Below are positions 1 through 7,890 of a stretch of 11,429 bases of DNA, in pieces. Positions within the stretch are counted from its first letter, which is position 1. The number at the start of each line of letters is the position of its first letter. The DNA comes from Euperipatoides rowelli (lineage: Eukaryota; Onychophora; Udeonychophora; Euonychophora; Peripatopsidae), in the NCBI GenBank assembly GCA_003024985.2, contig PXIH01S0006552.1; one strand, given 5' to 3'. The notes under the pieces were generated by a model, which saw only the letters and a program-made list of their open reading frames with translations, was not told the origin of the DNA and ran no database searches. Made by a program: the position numbers and the translations under genes.

Positions 1-1130
1 CCAAATTATATTTTAAAGTTAGTACAAAACATGATATCAAACACCTTTATTGTAGTTTAGTTGAAATTGGAAATATTTTAAAAGTTGAAAGGTGCTATTT
101 CCCCCCTCCCATTTTTCTGCCAGGTCAAATTAATTCACTTTACATATAAAATTTGTAATTCAAATTTATTAATTATCGTCAATAAATTCCTGTACACAAC
201 ACATAAAATACATTATTAAACAAAGTTAAATAATGCTTCAAATACAAAAAAAAAAAAAAAAAAAAAAATACACCTTACACTGTATTCAAATCATTACAAT
301 CTATTCAGCAATCAATAATTTTAATTTGGATCAGTACTACAAAGTGTAGCATTTACAAAAAAAAAATAACAACAAACCACCACCATAGTTCTATATAAAA
401 AAATACGATTAAATAACTATTATAATCTATTTTTAAATTTAGTAAGTCTCATTAAATTTGCATATTTCATTTTAATTAAATTAACAAATAAAATTCTTAT
501 TAAAACAAACTAAATGATATCCTAATTGAAAACAAAGTATATTCATGGTTGTATATGGCAAAGGAGTACTTAAAATTTTTTAAATAAGATAGTGTGTGTG
601 TGTAGTGGTAAAAATATATACAATATTAACGACATAAAGCAAAGTTTTTCAAGCCAAACTNTACAGTGAACCTGAAAAATATAAATTTTTGTGTACCGTG
701 GAGCAGGGAAATTATACAGATTAAATATACAGTCAATGTTTTGGGAACAAGCTACAAAAAAAAAAAAAAATTTTTTTAAATGACAAATGCAATAAATTTA
801 TTCTCACTGAATTGTATTAATTCCAGTGTTTAGAATTTGGGGAAAAATATATATATTCTTCTCTTTAATTTAATAACGACATCAAATCAGGCCATTACTT
901 AAATGAAATATTATTATCCATGTATTTCACTGATTAAAAAAAAAAAATCAAAGATCGATCGGTAAATATATTTGTAAAGATAGTCGACAAGTGTATTTTA
1001 ATTATAAATATGGCACACATATTCAGTTCTAGACTAACATTTGTTTATGATGCCAAACCATGATAACAAAAATATAACAGACTGGAAACTAACTTGGATA
1101 TTATGGCATTCATTAAATGTAAATAAAAAT

Positions 1131-1150
1131 GGAGGGGGAGGGGAGGGAGG
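1131..1150 (+). repeat. G-rich polypurine tract
   Basis: The twenty bases ggagggggaggggagggagg contain five G runs (2, 5, 4, 3 and 2) separated by single A residues. This composition can form a two-layer, possibly three-layer, G-quadruplex on the plus strand, which is the non-template strand only for plus-strand transcription. In dnmt1 RNA the sequence is a C-rich polypyrimidine stretch. No gene depends on it visibly. Confidence 0.6.
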
Positions 1151-1343
1151 TCATAACTCGGAAGGAGTCTAAATTTCCTTTAAATTATTTAACTAAAAAA
1201 AAATCAAGCTTTGTCATGGTGTTGTTACTTAGCAATGGAGCAATGTCAGAACTTTCAGCATGGAATAGGAAAAGTGGCACATTTGTTTGGCATGGTCCAG
1301 TTCGTCTGCAATTTATGGTGTATATTGTAGCTATTTTTAAAGC

Positions 1344-1370
1344 TTTTTTTTTTTTTTGGGGGGGGGGGGG
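1344..1370 (+). repeat. T14-G13 double homopolymer
   Basis: Fourteen T are followed directly by thirteen G. Guanine homopolymers of this length stand out in such AT-rich DNA and are prone to slippage and to sequencing error. Read on the minus strand (the dnmt1 sense), it is C13-A14. Confidence 0.85.
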
Positions 1371-1478
1371 ACTGTATATAATGTGAATTTTGCAATAACA
1401 GGGCATCAAACTATAAAAATAAAAAATATTTGAGGTTTAGAAGCTTCTCCTGACAGACAAAAAATTGGCTTTTCCAGT

Positions 1479-1502
1479 CCTTGTAGCCACTATTGGCTAC
1501 AA
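1479..1502. repeat. Short perfect hairpin
   Basis: The arms cttgtagcca and tggctacaag are perfect 10-base complements around a four-base loop (ctat). It lies in intron DNA about 240 bp beyond the end of DNMT1 exon e. Nothing links it to a known element. Confidence 0.65.
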
Positions 1503-1743
1503 GAGTCAATTGGACCCTCATGTATTACAACCATTGAATCAGAGTTTCACAAATAAATTGTGATTATTTTTATCAATTTTATTTGTAAAGCAGTAGAGCT
1601 TTGATCAACTCTAGACGATTTTAAAGCAAGTAAACACTTATTTTTATTTACTACAAACTACCTTACACAAACAATAGATCTACAATGGTTTAACTTCATC
1701 TGAGCTACAATCTACTGATTTCTAAGCATACATGCCCCCTTAC

Positions 1744-1946
1744 CTTCGTCTAGTCTGAGCAACACCGTAATTGCCAGCTTGAAGAACACCAAATGTACAT
1801 TGGTATCCCATACTTGTCAAGCACCTTAAAGTTAGTTTCAACACCATACTTTTTTTGAAGGACATAAAGTTGCGAACATTTTCTAATAGGAAGAATCGTG
1901 GCCGGAAATAATCACAATAACTGAGATAAGAAACTATGAGAGAATT
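1744..1946 (-). CDS. dnmt1: DNMT1 exon e: motifs VI to VIII (internal exon)
   Basis: A 203-nt exon encodes 67 codons plus two bases, from [18 protein letters not shown] to [12 protein letters not shown]. The acceptor is ctcccttag before AAT (phase 0) and the donor is GTAAGG after AG (phase 2). [10 protein letters not shown] contains motif VI; its Glu in ENV contacts the target cytosine. [11 protein letters not shown] (last Arg split by the intron) is motif VIII, with the QxRxR-type basic residues. In vertebrate DNMT1 the next residues are RAIILAAAPGEKLP; no such exon is visible on the minus strand in positions 1-1743, so the next intron is longer than 1.7 kb or continues off the window. The target-recognition domain and motifs IX and X are therefore missing from this window, not from the gene. 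Confidence 0.98.
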
Positions 1947-2088
1947 CTAAGGGAGAAAAAAAAAGAATGTTAGCAAAAAATGTCATAATTTCAATTAATT
2001 TAATTATATGTCAAATTTTACCAAATTAAATTATTTAGTTACAAAAAATAATGGATAAAATATATTGTAAGGATGTAATGTTTTGTAT

Positions 2089-2275
2089 ATTATTTGCTCG
2101 ATTCTTGTGCTCGAGAGTCGATCGATCTTTGTTTGCGCGGGGTTTACATTCTTTTGTCATGGCTTCGATATAAATGTTGATCGAAGTCATGGCAACATGG
2201 CTTAATTAGCCACATTTGTGTAAACACTGCGTAAACTAATCATGCACTCTCGAGTGCATGAATCAAATCAAATAT
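2089..2275. mobile_element. Foldback (MITE-like) element, copy A, built of nested palindromes
   Basis: The segment folds on itself at several levels. The outer arms share gattc followed after five bases by ctcgagagt (left near 2100-2118, inverted right near 2246-2264). The inner arms gtttgcgcggggtttaca (2131-2148) and tgtaaacactgcgtaaac (2219-2236) are inverse complements at 15 of 18 positions. A central hairpin pairs 2158-2169 with 2180-2191 at 11 of 12. The right end contains its own perfect palindrome (2241-2260, 8-bp stem) and tggcttaattagcca forms another (2198-2212). There is no coding capacity, as in non-autonomous DNA transposons. A diverged relative lies near 9977-10140. The exact ends and a target-site duplication could not be fixed by eye. 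Confidence 0.6.
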
Positions 2276-2294
2276 ATGCAACCTATTAATTTTA

Positions 2295-2502
2295 ATACGC
2301 ATGTATTAATTGGTATTTAATTCCAAGTTTGTAAGGCTTAGCTGTCATTCTTGGACGGCCGTTGTCTGGCTCAACAAAATCTTCCTGCAAGACCTGTTGG
2401 TGTTGCTGGGTCAAGGTGAGCGATCCGAAGAGTAATGACTGGCTTCCGTCACTACCAGCTGTAGTAAAGAAATCCTTAAAGTCTTTTCTTTCGTTTGTCA
2501 TT
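2295..2502 (-). pseudogene. Coding-like stretch 2 inside dnmt1 intron, unidentified protein
   Basis: On the minus strand an open frame follows a good acceptor (cttgctag before A ATG). It reads MTNERKDFKDFFTTAG and later LTLTQQHQQVLQEDF and NGRPRMTAKPYKLG. It is visibly GC-richer than the intron around it and has balanced codon use, unlike the lysine- and isoleucine-rich chance frames elsewhere in the window. Its one-base overhang fits the two-base overhang of the stretch at 2807-2867, so the two could be exons of one transcript. It has no place in DNMT1, because exons d and e join in phase 0 with no insertion in the family. The coding look fades a few tens of bases before the foldback element. 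I do not recognise the protein. It could be a nested gene, a gene fragment copied into the intron, or a decayed pseudogene. Confidence 0.45.
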
Positions 2503-2806
2503 CTAGCAAGATTACGTATATAAAAATGTACTCGATTGCTTTTTTTTTTTTTGTATTTCTCAAAAATAAATGGTTTTCAGTTCAACAAATCCTATCATTT
2601 TTCATATAACNGGCATAGCTAAAACATTTTTAAAATATACAGTAATTTTACCATTTCCAATAACAATTGGCTAAAAAATGTTATTTTTTTTTTTGACAAT
2701 TTTAGTGTTTCAGTTACTGTATATGTTTTTAAAGTAATTTTTAAGTGAATGAACAAAATTTTGAAATTTTCTTGAATATGTTTGAAAATATATTGTTAAA
2801 TTCTAC

Positions 2807-2934
2807 CCGTCATCATTGAAGAGTTTAGCAGTTTCATCACGAGATAAATCTTCAATCCCGTAGAATGCTGATCAAGTGCTCATGCTCACTTCCCATTCGT
2901 TGGGAGGGAAACGGGTGTGCTGCCCTTGTTTATG
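2807..2934 (-). pseudogene. Coding-like stretch 1 inside dnmt1 intron, one in-frame stop
   Basis: Minus-strand sequence after a possible acceptor (ttgactag before CAT) reads in one frame HKQGQHTRFPPNEWEVSMST, then a TGA (plus positions 2872-2874), then SAFYGIEDLSRDETAKLF and NDDG. It ends at a possible donor (GG before GTAGAA). The composition is clearly less AT-rich than its surroundings. An alternative acceptor (gatcag, 2868-2874) would start the exon just after the stop, giving a 61-nt exon at 2807-2867. The two-base overhang at the donor matches the one-base overhang of the next coding-like stretch at 2502. I recognise no family. The stop may mark a pseudogene, a sequence error or an intron border. 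Confidence 0.4.
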
Positions 2935-3083
2935 CTAGTCAATTTTAGATTTACCATAATTCACTGCAAAACTACCTCAGGCACATGTTTGGCTAGAATC
3001 ATAATTCTTTAAAAGGCTGTTTTTCAAAATGGCCTCTTATTTGGGTTACCTGGAAACACTCTCTTGAACCTTAGATGATTTAA

Positions 3084-3101
3084 ACTAGAGGGCGCTGTTG
3101 C
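3084..3101 (+). promoter_or_regulatory. Possible CTCF-type motif
   Basis: The sequence actagagggcgctgttgc resembles the core of the animal CTCF binding site (C-A/T-AG-R-GGGCGC-T/A). It is a GC-rich island in AT-rich intron. Similar AGGGCGCTG strings also occur in dispersed repeats of invertebrates, so a regulatory role is inference from the motif alone. Confidence 0.3.
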
Positions 3102-3309
3102 ATGGCACAGCTTGGATTTCTTTCAGAGAGATCAAAAAGTTCAAGTGTGGAGACGGTGCACTTTACCTAGCTTTGACCAAAAAATAGGGTTGCACCCTTT
3201 GACGGCATTCTAAGGCAAGTAACCAAGGTAGCTAATTGTTTATTGCTCAAGAGAGAGAAAAAAAGTGTATTCTAAGAACTATTTTAATATACGGTATTGT
3301 AATTTTTTA

Positions 3310-3486
<177 letters not shown>

Positions 3487-3641
3487 CTTAAAAGTATGAT
3501 TTCAGAGATTAAATAACTATTAATAAATAAATATCAAAAACCTGAAAAATAAAATTACAAGAAATTACAAATAGAAACATTTCGTAAAAGATATTAAAGA
3601 TTTATAATCAGAAAAAAAAACATAGCTAATCTTTATCTTAC

Positions 3642-3793
3642 ATCCATAACAAGTCTCAAAAGTTTGTTGCAATCATCGGTGAAAACAGTGCATCCAGGAT
3701 TATTCAGGCGAAATGCTTGGGCTGCAGAAACATCCTTTTCAATAGCCCAACGAGTTTCAGCAATTCCAGTTTGATGGAACCCTTCTGACAAAC
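3642..3793 (-). CDS. dnmt1: DNMT1 exon c: catalytic domain, motifs I (end) to III (internal exon)
   Basis: A 152-nt exon gives two bases completing the last Gly of motif I and then 50 codons from [10 protein letters not shown] to NKLLRLVMD. The acceptor is attttag before GT (phase 1) and the donor is GTAAGA after GAT (phase 0). Residues TRWAIE correspond to motif II, whose glutamate contacts the ribose of S-adenosylmethionine. [11 protein letters not shown] and [11 protein letters not shown] match the following strand-helix region with motif III. The segment is highly similar to vertebrate DNMT1 ([19 protein letters not shown]) and much less like DNMT3 or DNMT2, which separates it from the other cytosine methyltransferases. 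An apparent longer open frame reaching to 3956 is read-through into the intron; the DNMT1 similarity stops exactly at the splice acceptor. Confidence 0.98.
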
Positions 3794-5573
3794 CTAAAAT
3801 ACAAAAATTAAACATTAACTTAGAAAGAAGACTGTTAAGTTTTTTTTCTTTTTTCAAACACAGCATTATTATTATTATTATGGGGTTAATTATCATAAGA
3901 ACAATATTTACATATTTATAATGACAAAAAATTACAATATAGAGCCCTAGCCCCACAGGATGTGGACTTTATTTACAGTACATGTGATAACAAATAAAAA
4001 TTTAATTTAATTAAAATAATCAAAAGACGTTAAAAAAAATTGAATCAAAGATAAATTATTTCAATTATCTCATCATAAATAATAAATAAACAAACATTCA
4101 TAAATGAACCGAAAGATAAATTTTCAATTCAGTTNATTTTAAATAATCAAACGTTCATGTACTTGACGGACCATGAAAAGTNTTTTTCTAGATATAATNC
4201 AATTCTTCATTAACTTGATCCCAAGAATAGTAATAGCACNTAAAAAGTCCATATTCAACAGATGAAGAATGAAACTAATATGACTAAACACTTGAAATTC
4301 CATATAGTAACGTTTAAAAGTTACGAGATCAATCCTTAAAATGTTCAAACAACGCAGATCATCAAATTAAAATGTTAGGTAAAAAATAAATCAGAATCCA
4401 ATCTTAGGATGCTAAATAATAATAATAATTGGGTTACAAAACTAAATACAGAAGAAAAAAAATCCAATCAAAGCAATCAGCCTCTAACATTCCTGGAAAC
4501 AGCGTATAGGCCTACATGTACATAAGGAAACAAAATCCGTTGCAATTGAAGATTCCAAACACACACACACTGCCATGGAAGATCCAAAATGATAAAGCAG
4601 CTAATCCCCATGATTTTCATAAATAATAAATAAATGAAGAAACTTCTTAACCCAATAAAAAATAAAAAACGTCAAGACAAACAACACAACAATGGCTGCC
4701 ATTGGAGCCCTAGCGGAAAATATATAAATACAAATCATTAACATATTAGGGTTCAAAATAAGAATACAAGAATTTGCTGTCAAAAATTTTAAAATTAAAC
4801 TCAAATCTTAAAAAAAAATGTTAAAATAGGCTTTTGAGCCCTGAATACTGAAAATGGTACTTTTTATAATGCTCACATGGTGCAACTAAAATCAATAAAT
4901 TTATGAAAATATTCCATGCAGTTATAAATATCATAATAGAGAAAGATGATCGCTACTATTATGTTTTAAACTTTATAAATGCTTGATCTGTTCATCATAA
5001 GCTTTTTGGATTATTTTAATTATTCGCTACTTTTCCATTCATTCTAGCTCGTGAATTGAACTAGACCGTTTGTCGTAGTATTACAAACAAGTTAGCATTA
5101 ATTTCATTGTGGATTTTTTAGCCAAACAAAGAGTTGATAATTGACATAAAAATTGAGTCTCGAGAAGATCATAGATGACGTAGGGATATTTTAAGTCTTT
5201 ATAATCATTTGCAATCCTACTCATGGATTTTACATGCTCTTTTTTCTTTTTTTGTAGATTACATCGATTAATCATTACGATTGTGGCACGAGTCCTTGCT
5301 TGAAAACATTATTGCTGTATTTACAGTAACTACTGTTTCTGTGAATAATAATCTACATAATGTTTACTTTTTTTACGTATGTCATTCATCGCTGTAAAAT
5401 TTAATTTTCATTCCAATCTGAATCAATGTTGAATAAAACGTGTTTATTTTATTAGATCCTAAGTTAAATCTTAAACTAAACTACATAATGTGTAATGTAA
5501 ATTATTTTCATAATAAAAATCTAATACTTTACCCATAAAAATGAAATGTCAAAAAAATTTCATAAGTTCCTAC
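3794..5573. other. dnmt1 intron between exons b and c; nothing coding seen
   Basis: A 1780-bp intron with donor GTAGGA at 5573 and acceptor attttag at 3794-3800. It holds (ATT)n near 3867-3881, (AAT)n near 4418-4430, a short (CA)n near 4560-4570, and the perfect small palindrome acagtaactactgt near 5325. Four ambiguous bases cluster at 4135, 4182, 4199 and 4240, a sign of a poorly resolved stretch. Minus-strand open frames at 4139-4348, 4601-4804 and 5081-5275 are lysine/isoleucine-rich chance frames with no domain. Confidence 0.75.
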
Positions 5574-5697
5574 CTCCACAACCAGCAAACACATCCATTG
5601 AGGAGAGCTTCTTATGGATTTGAGCGTATTCTGGGATTTGATCCGATTCCTCATTTTTCTTTGCTTCAGATGATTTTCCTTTGCCTTTACCTTTTCC
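5574..5697 (-). CDS. dnmt1: DNMT1 exon b: KG hinge and SAM-binding motif I (internal exon)
   Basis: This exon encodes 41 codons plus one base, from GKGKGKGKSS to MDVFAGCG, with the last G completed by the next exon. The acceptor is cttctag before GGA (phase 0) and the donor is GTAGGA after G (phase 1). It starts with the Lys-Gly repeat that links the BAH region to the catalytic domain in DNMT1, followed by an acidic and lysine-rich spacer. It ends in methyltransferase motif I (DVFAGCGG), the glycine loop that binds S-adenosylmethionine. Vertebrates have DVFSGCGG here; Ser to Ala is a mild change. Joined across the intron it reads FAGCGGLSEGF. Its 3.5-kb upstream intron holds the LINE remnants. 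Confidence 0.96.
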
Positions 5698-6932
5698 CTA
5701 GAAGAAGCAAACAAAAATAAAATCTATCAAAGCCAATAAACAAAAAATAAATAAATAATGGAATTGACAATTAATTACTCTCTTTTAGAAGTGATTTAAA
5801 TTTGTTTTGTTTTTTTAAAAAAATACTCAAAGACTAATCATTTTTTTTCTTCTCTAATTGCGGCTTAGCTATAGAAAAATAATATTTACAAAGAATATAC
5901 AGTATACACACATATAAATTTAATAAGTGTATAACAGTAAATAGAAATTCAATAAAGGTATGTGAAAAATCACTAATAACAAATTTATAATGGGTAGGAG
6001 GTGGAAGATATTAATATTTTAATCATAAGATTTGAGTTCCGCCTATAGGGAATGTTTAATTTACAGTATTTCTTTTCTTCTCAGCATATCCCGGAGATGC
6101 AATCAATCATTAACAAAGTAAAATCAAATTTCCGTTAAGATATCATTGTTCATTTTATTTATTTATTTTAGATAACATGGTAGTCAATGACTTTTCATTA
6201 TTTCTTTTAAAAAAATAAAACAAAAATTGAATTTTACCGATAGTCAGTAATACTAGCTAAGCAGTATTCAACTTAGACTTGCATACTTATTTTTTTTAAA
6301 AAATTACGTTTTCTTTTTTCTTTGAAATAATTCAGGTTTTCCTTGATAAAAAATTAATTTATTTTCTTTCTTTTTTTTTTTTAAAAAAAAATAATGACAA
6401 GTCCTAGACTTACCATGTTATCTAAAATAAATAAATAAATAAATAAAATGAGCAATGGCATCTTAACAAGAAAAGATTTTAAACAAAAAAAAAATAAGCC
6501 AAACACTAAATTATCCTATTTGTTGCCCACATTTTTGTAATATGATCTGTGCATTAGTGATTGATCTTTTCTTTCACTCATACATTGGCAATATCTTTAC
6601 CATAAAGTATCAGCAAATTATCAAACTCTTTCTTAATACTATGTTCACCAGCTGAGAATTTATTACAAAGATTAAGTTGAGAATTGCAATATGCCAATCC
6701 ATTACTAGATTGATTATTATTAAAGTCTGTGAAATTTCTTTATTTAGAGGAATTCTCAAAAAGGTGGAGCGGAGGGGATGGGAGGATAATTTTCTCCTTT
6801 GGTGAATTCTAGGCTGTTGTGAAGCAAACGTTTTTTTACTCTGTCATGGGCAATTACATGTTTCCCCCAGAATTTAATTTCTATTAAGAAATGGTTCACC
6901 CAACCCTGAAAATATTAATTTAATGTTAATAA
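5698..6932. other. dnmt1 intron between exons a and b, first part
   Basis: AT-rich intron without a coding signal apart from the long inverted repeat listed separately. It has poly-T and poly-A tracts (6371-6390 and others). The stretch just before LINE A (about 6860-6935) might contain more of that element in other frames (for example NGSPNPENIN), but the match is too weak to call. Confidence 0.6.
6134..6467. repeat. Long inverted repeat with about 85-95 bp arms
   Basis: The left arm (about 6134-6217) and the right arm (about 6371-6467) are near-complementary in reverse. Shared blocks include gttaagat, an (ATTT)n run of three units on the left and five on the right, and ttttagataacatggta. 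Smaller mismatches and a homopolymer end (ttttaaaaaaa) follow. The loop of about 150 bp carries no coding sequence. In dnmt1 pre-mRNA this would fold into a long imperfect duplex. It may be a foldback transposon or an inverted duplication; no target-site duplication was clear at the outer borders. Confidence 0.75.
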
Positions 6933-7543
6933 CTCAATCATTTATACAAAGATTTGGGAATTCTAATAGATACAAAACTAAATTTCTCTGGCCATGCAAA
7001 TTATGTTGCAAGTAAAATGCGACAGCGTTTTGGGATGATTAGGAGAGTACTGAAATATATGGTTGTTGATGTTTTTAAAATAGTTTATTCAATATATATA
7101 CAGCCAATCTTTGAATATTGCTCTGCAAGCAATTTGCTTATAAACAAAAGTGACATGTTGTCTATTGAAAATGTATTTAGAAACCAAACAAAATTTATAA
7201 ATGGGTTTTTTAATATTTCATATGAACAGAGAATACGGAGGATAGGTATTTTGACTCCATTTCAAAGGCTTGTGAAATTGGATCTTGTTTTTATGTATCG
7301 AGAGATTGTTTTATTGGAAAATAAAAATTGTTTGTATGTACTGAAAAATAGAAGCTGTAAACGAGGTCACAGGTACATGGTAAAAGTGTCCCTGAATTGA
7401 TCTAGGGCGAGAAGCAAATTCTTAACAGAAGTATAAATGTATGGAACAATATTGAAGATGATGTGTTTGAGGTTACAAATTTGGCCCAATTTAAAAAAAG
7501 GGTTGATATATTTGTTTTGGAACAAATATATGCATTTGTTTAG
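6933..7543 (+). pseudogene. 3' part of a non-LTR retrotransposon ORF2 (LINE A), frameshifted
   Basis: The frame is open from 6933 to a stop at 7398-7400 and matches the region after the reverse-transcriptase palm in CR1/L2/Jockey-like LINEs. It shows DLGILIDTKLNFSGHANYV, SKMRQRFGMIRRVLKY, YIQPIFEYC, SIENVFRNQTKFI and SYEQRIRRIGILTPFQRL. The usual C-terminal WN motif follows in another frame (7430-7543: SINVWNNIEDDVFEVTNLAQ, then a stop), so there is at least one frameshift plus stops near 7398-7405. The catalytic RT part (FADD box) and endonuclease are absent; the copy is 5'-truncated, as is usual for LINEs. No true start codon exists here; the apparent start at 6954 is a TTG, the Leu of the conserved DLG. 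It lies antisense to dnmt1 and is younger-looking than LINE B. Clade assignment is uncertain. Confidence 0.85.
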
Positions 7544-7740
7544 TTTCAATGTATTATTTTTATTGTTTTTGTTTATATGTAAAATATTAGATGTTATAAG
7601 CAATTGGAAAGTGTAGATTCATCTGTGCTGTAATATTTTGTGGGTGATTTATTGTACTATAGAGTATATTTGTATTAAGATCTTGGTCTTACCTGATTTT
7701 TATTGTTTAAATCAGATAATAGATAAATTAAAATATAAAA
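7544..7740 (+). mobile_element. Probable 3' UTR and A-rich tail of LINE A
   Basis: After the C-terminal stop at 7541-7543 comes AT-rich sequence with no frame, ending in an A-rich stretch (aaattaaaatataaaaaaaa, about 7725-7743). This fits a LINE 3' UTR and tail. The exact end and a target-site duplication could not be fixed. Confidence 0.5.
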
Positions 7741-7890
7741 AAAATGTCTACAAAAATTAGTAGATTTTTTTCTGTTCCGCTGTTACCAGAATCGCCTTTT
7801 TAAATTTTTGTTCCATTCCGTCTAAGTTCTAAAATGTCCCGCTTTATTAACAATATGCTACTGTTATCAATTAACATCTTTTTAAAAATT
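7741..7890. other. Spacer between the convergent LINE 3' ends
   Basis: About 150 bp separate the A-rich end of LINE A from the tail of LINE B. It contains tctac/gtaga complementary ends around an AT spacer near 7745-7762 and nothing coding. Confidence 0.5.

Larger units (their letters stand above)
1..1743. other. Partial intron of dnmt1, 3' side of gene, no further exon seen
   Basis: AT-rich DNA following the donor at 1743. It holds homopolymer A tracts (246-268 and others), AT-rich low-complexity sequence, a short (TG)n around 594-602, a G-rich tract (1131-1150), a T14/G13 run (1344-1370) and a small hairpin (1479-1502). Two short open frames overlap at 1129-1409 on opposite strands; both run through homopolymers and neither has a recognisable domain. 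There is an ambiguous base at 661. I searched the minus strand for the expected RAIILAAAPG continuation of DNMT1 and did not find it. Confidence 0.7.

Noticed and set aside
1129-1409. Overlapping open frames of 85 and 74 codons on opposite strands
   Set aside because: Both run through T14/G13 or poly-A tracts, giving runs of F/G or P/K. There are no domains and no splice context matching DNMT1.
2872-2874. Selenocysteine reading of the TGA
   Set aside because: No SECIS-like element was recognised and the protein family is unknown; pseudogene or splice explanations are simpler.
3188-3234. Possible small exon (MPSKGATLFFGQS) after a ccttag acceptor
   Set aside because: An in-frame TAG falls right at the possible donor, and its phase does not fit the coding-like stretches downstream.
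3794-3956. Upstream extension of the open frame around DNMT1 exon c
   Set aside because: It is intron read-through; DNMT1 similarity ends exactly at a consensus acceptor, and the phase joins to exon b.
4139-4804. Two minus-strand open frames of 67-69 codons
   Set aside because: AT-driven residue content (I, L, K, F, N), ambiguous bases inside one of them, and no recognisable motif.
7367-7603. Minus-strand 78-codon frame
   Set aside because: It is the reverse shadow of LINE A, which explains the same DNA on the plus strand.
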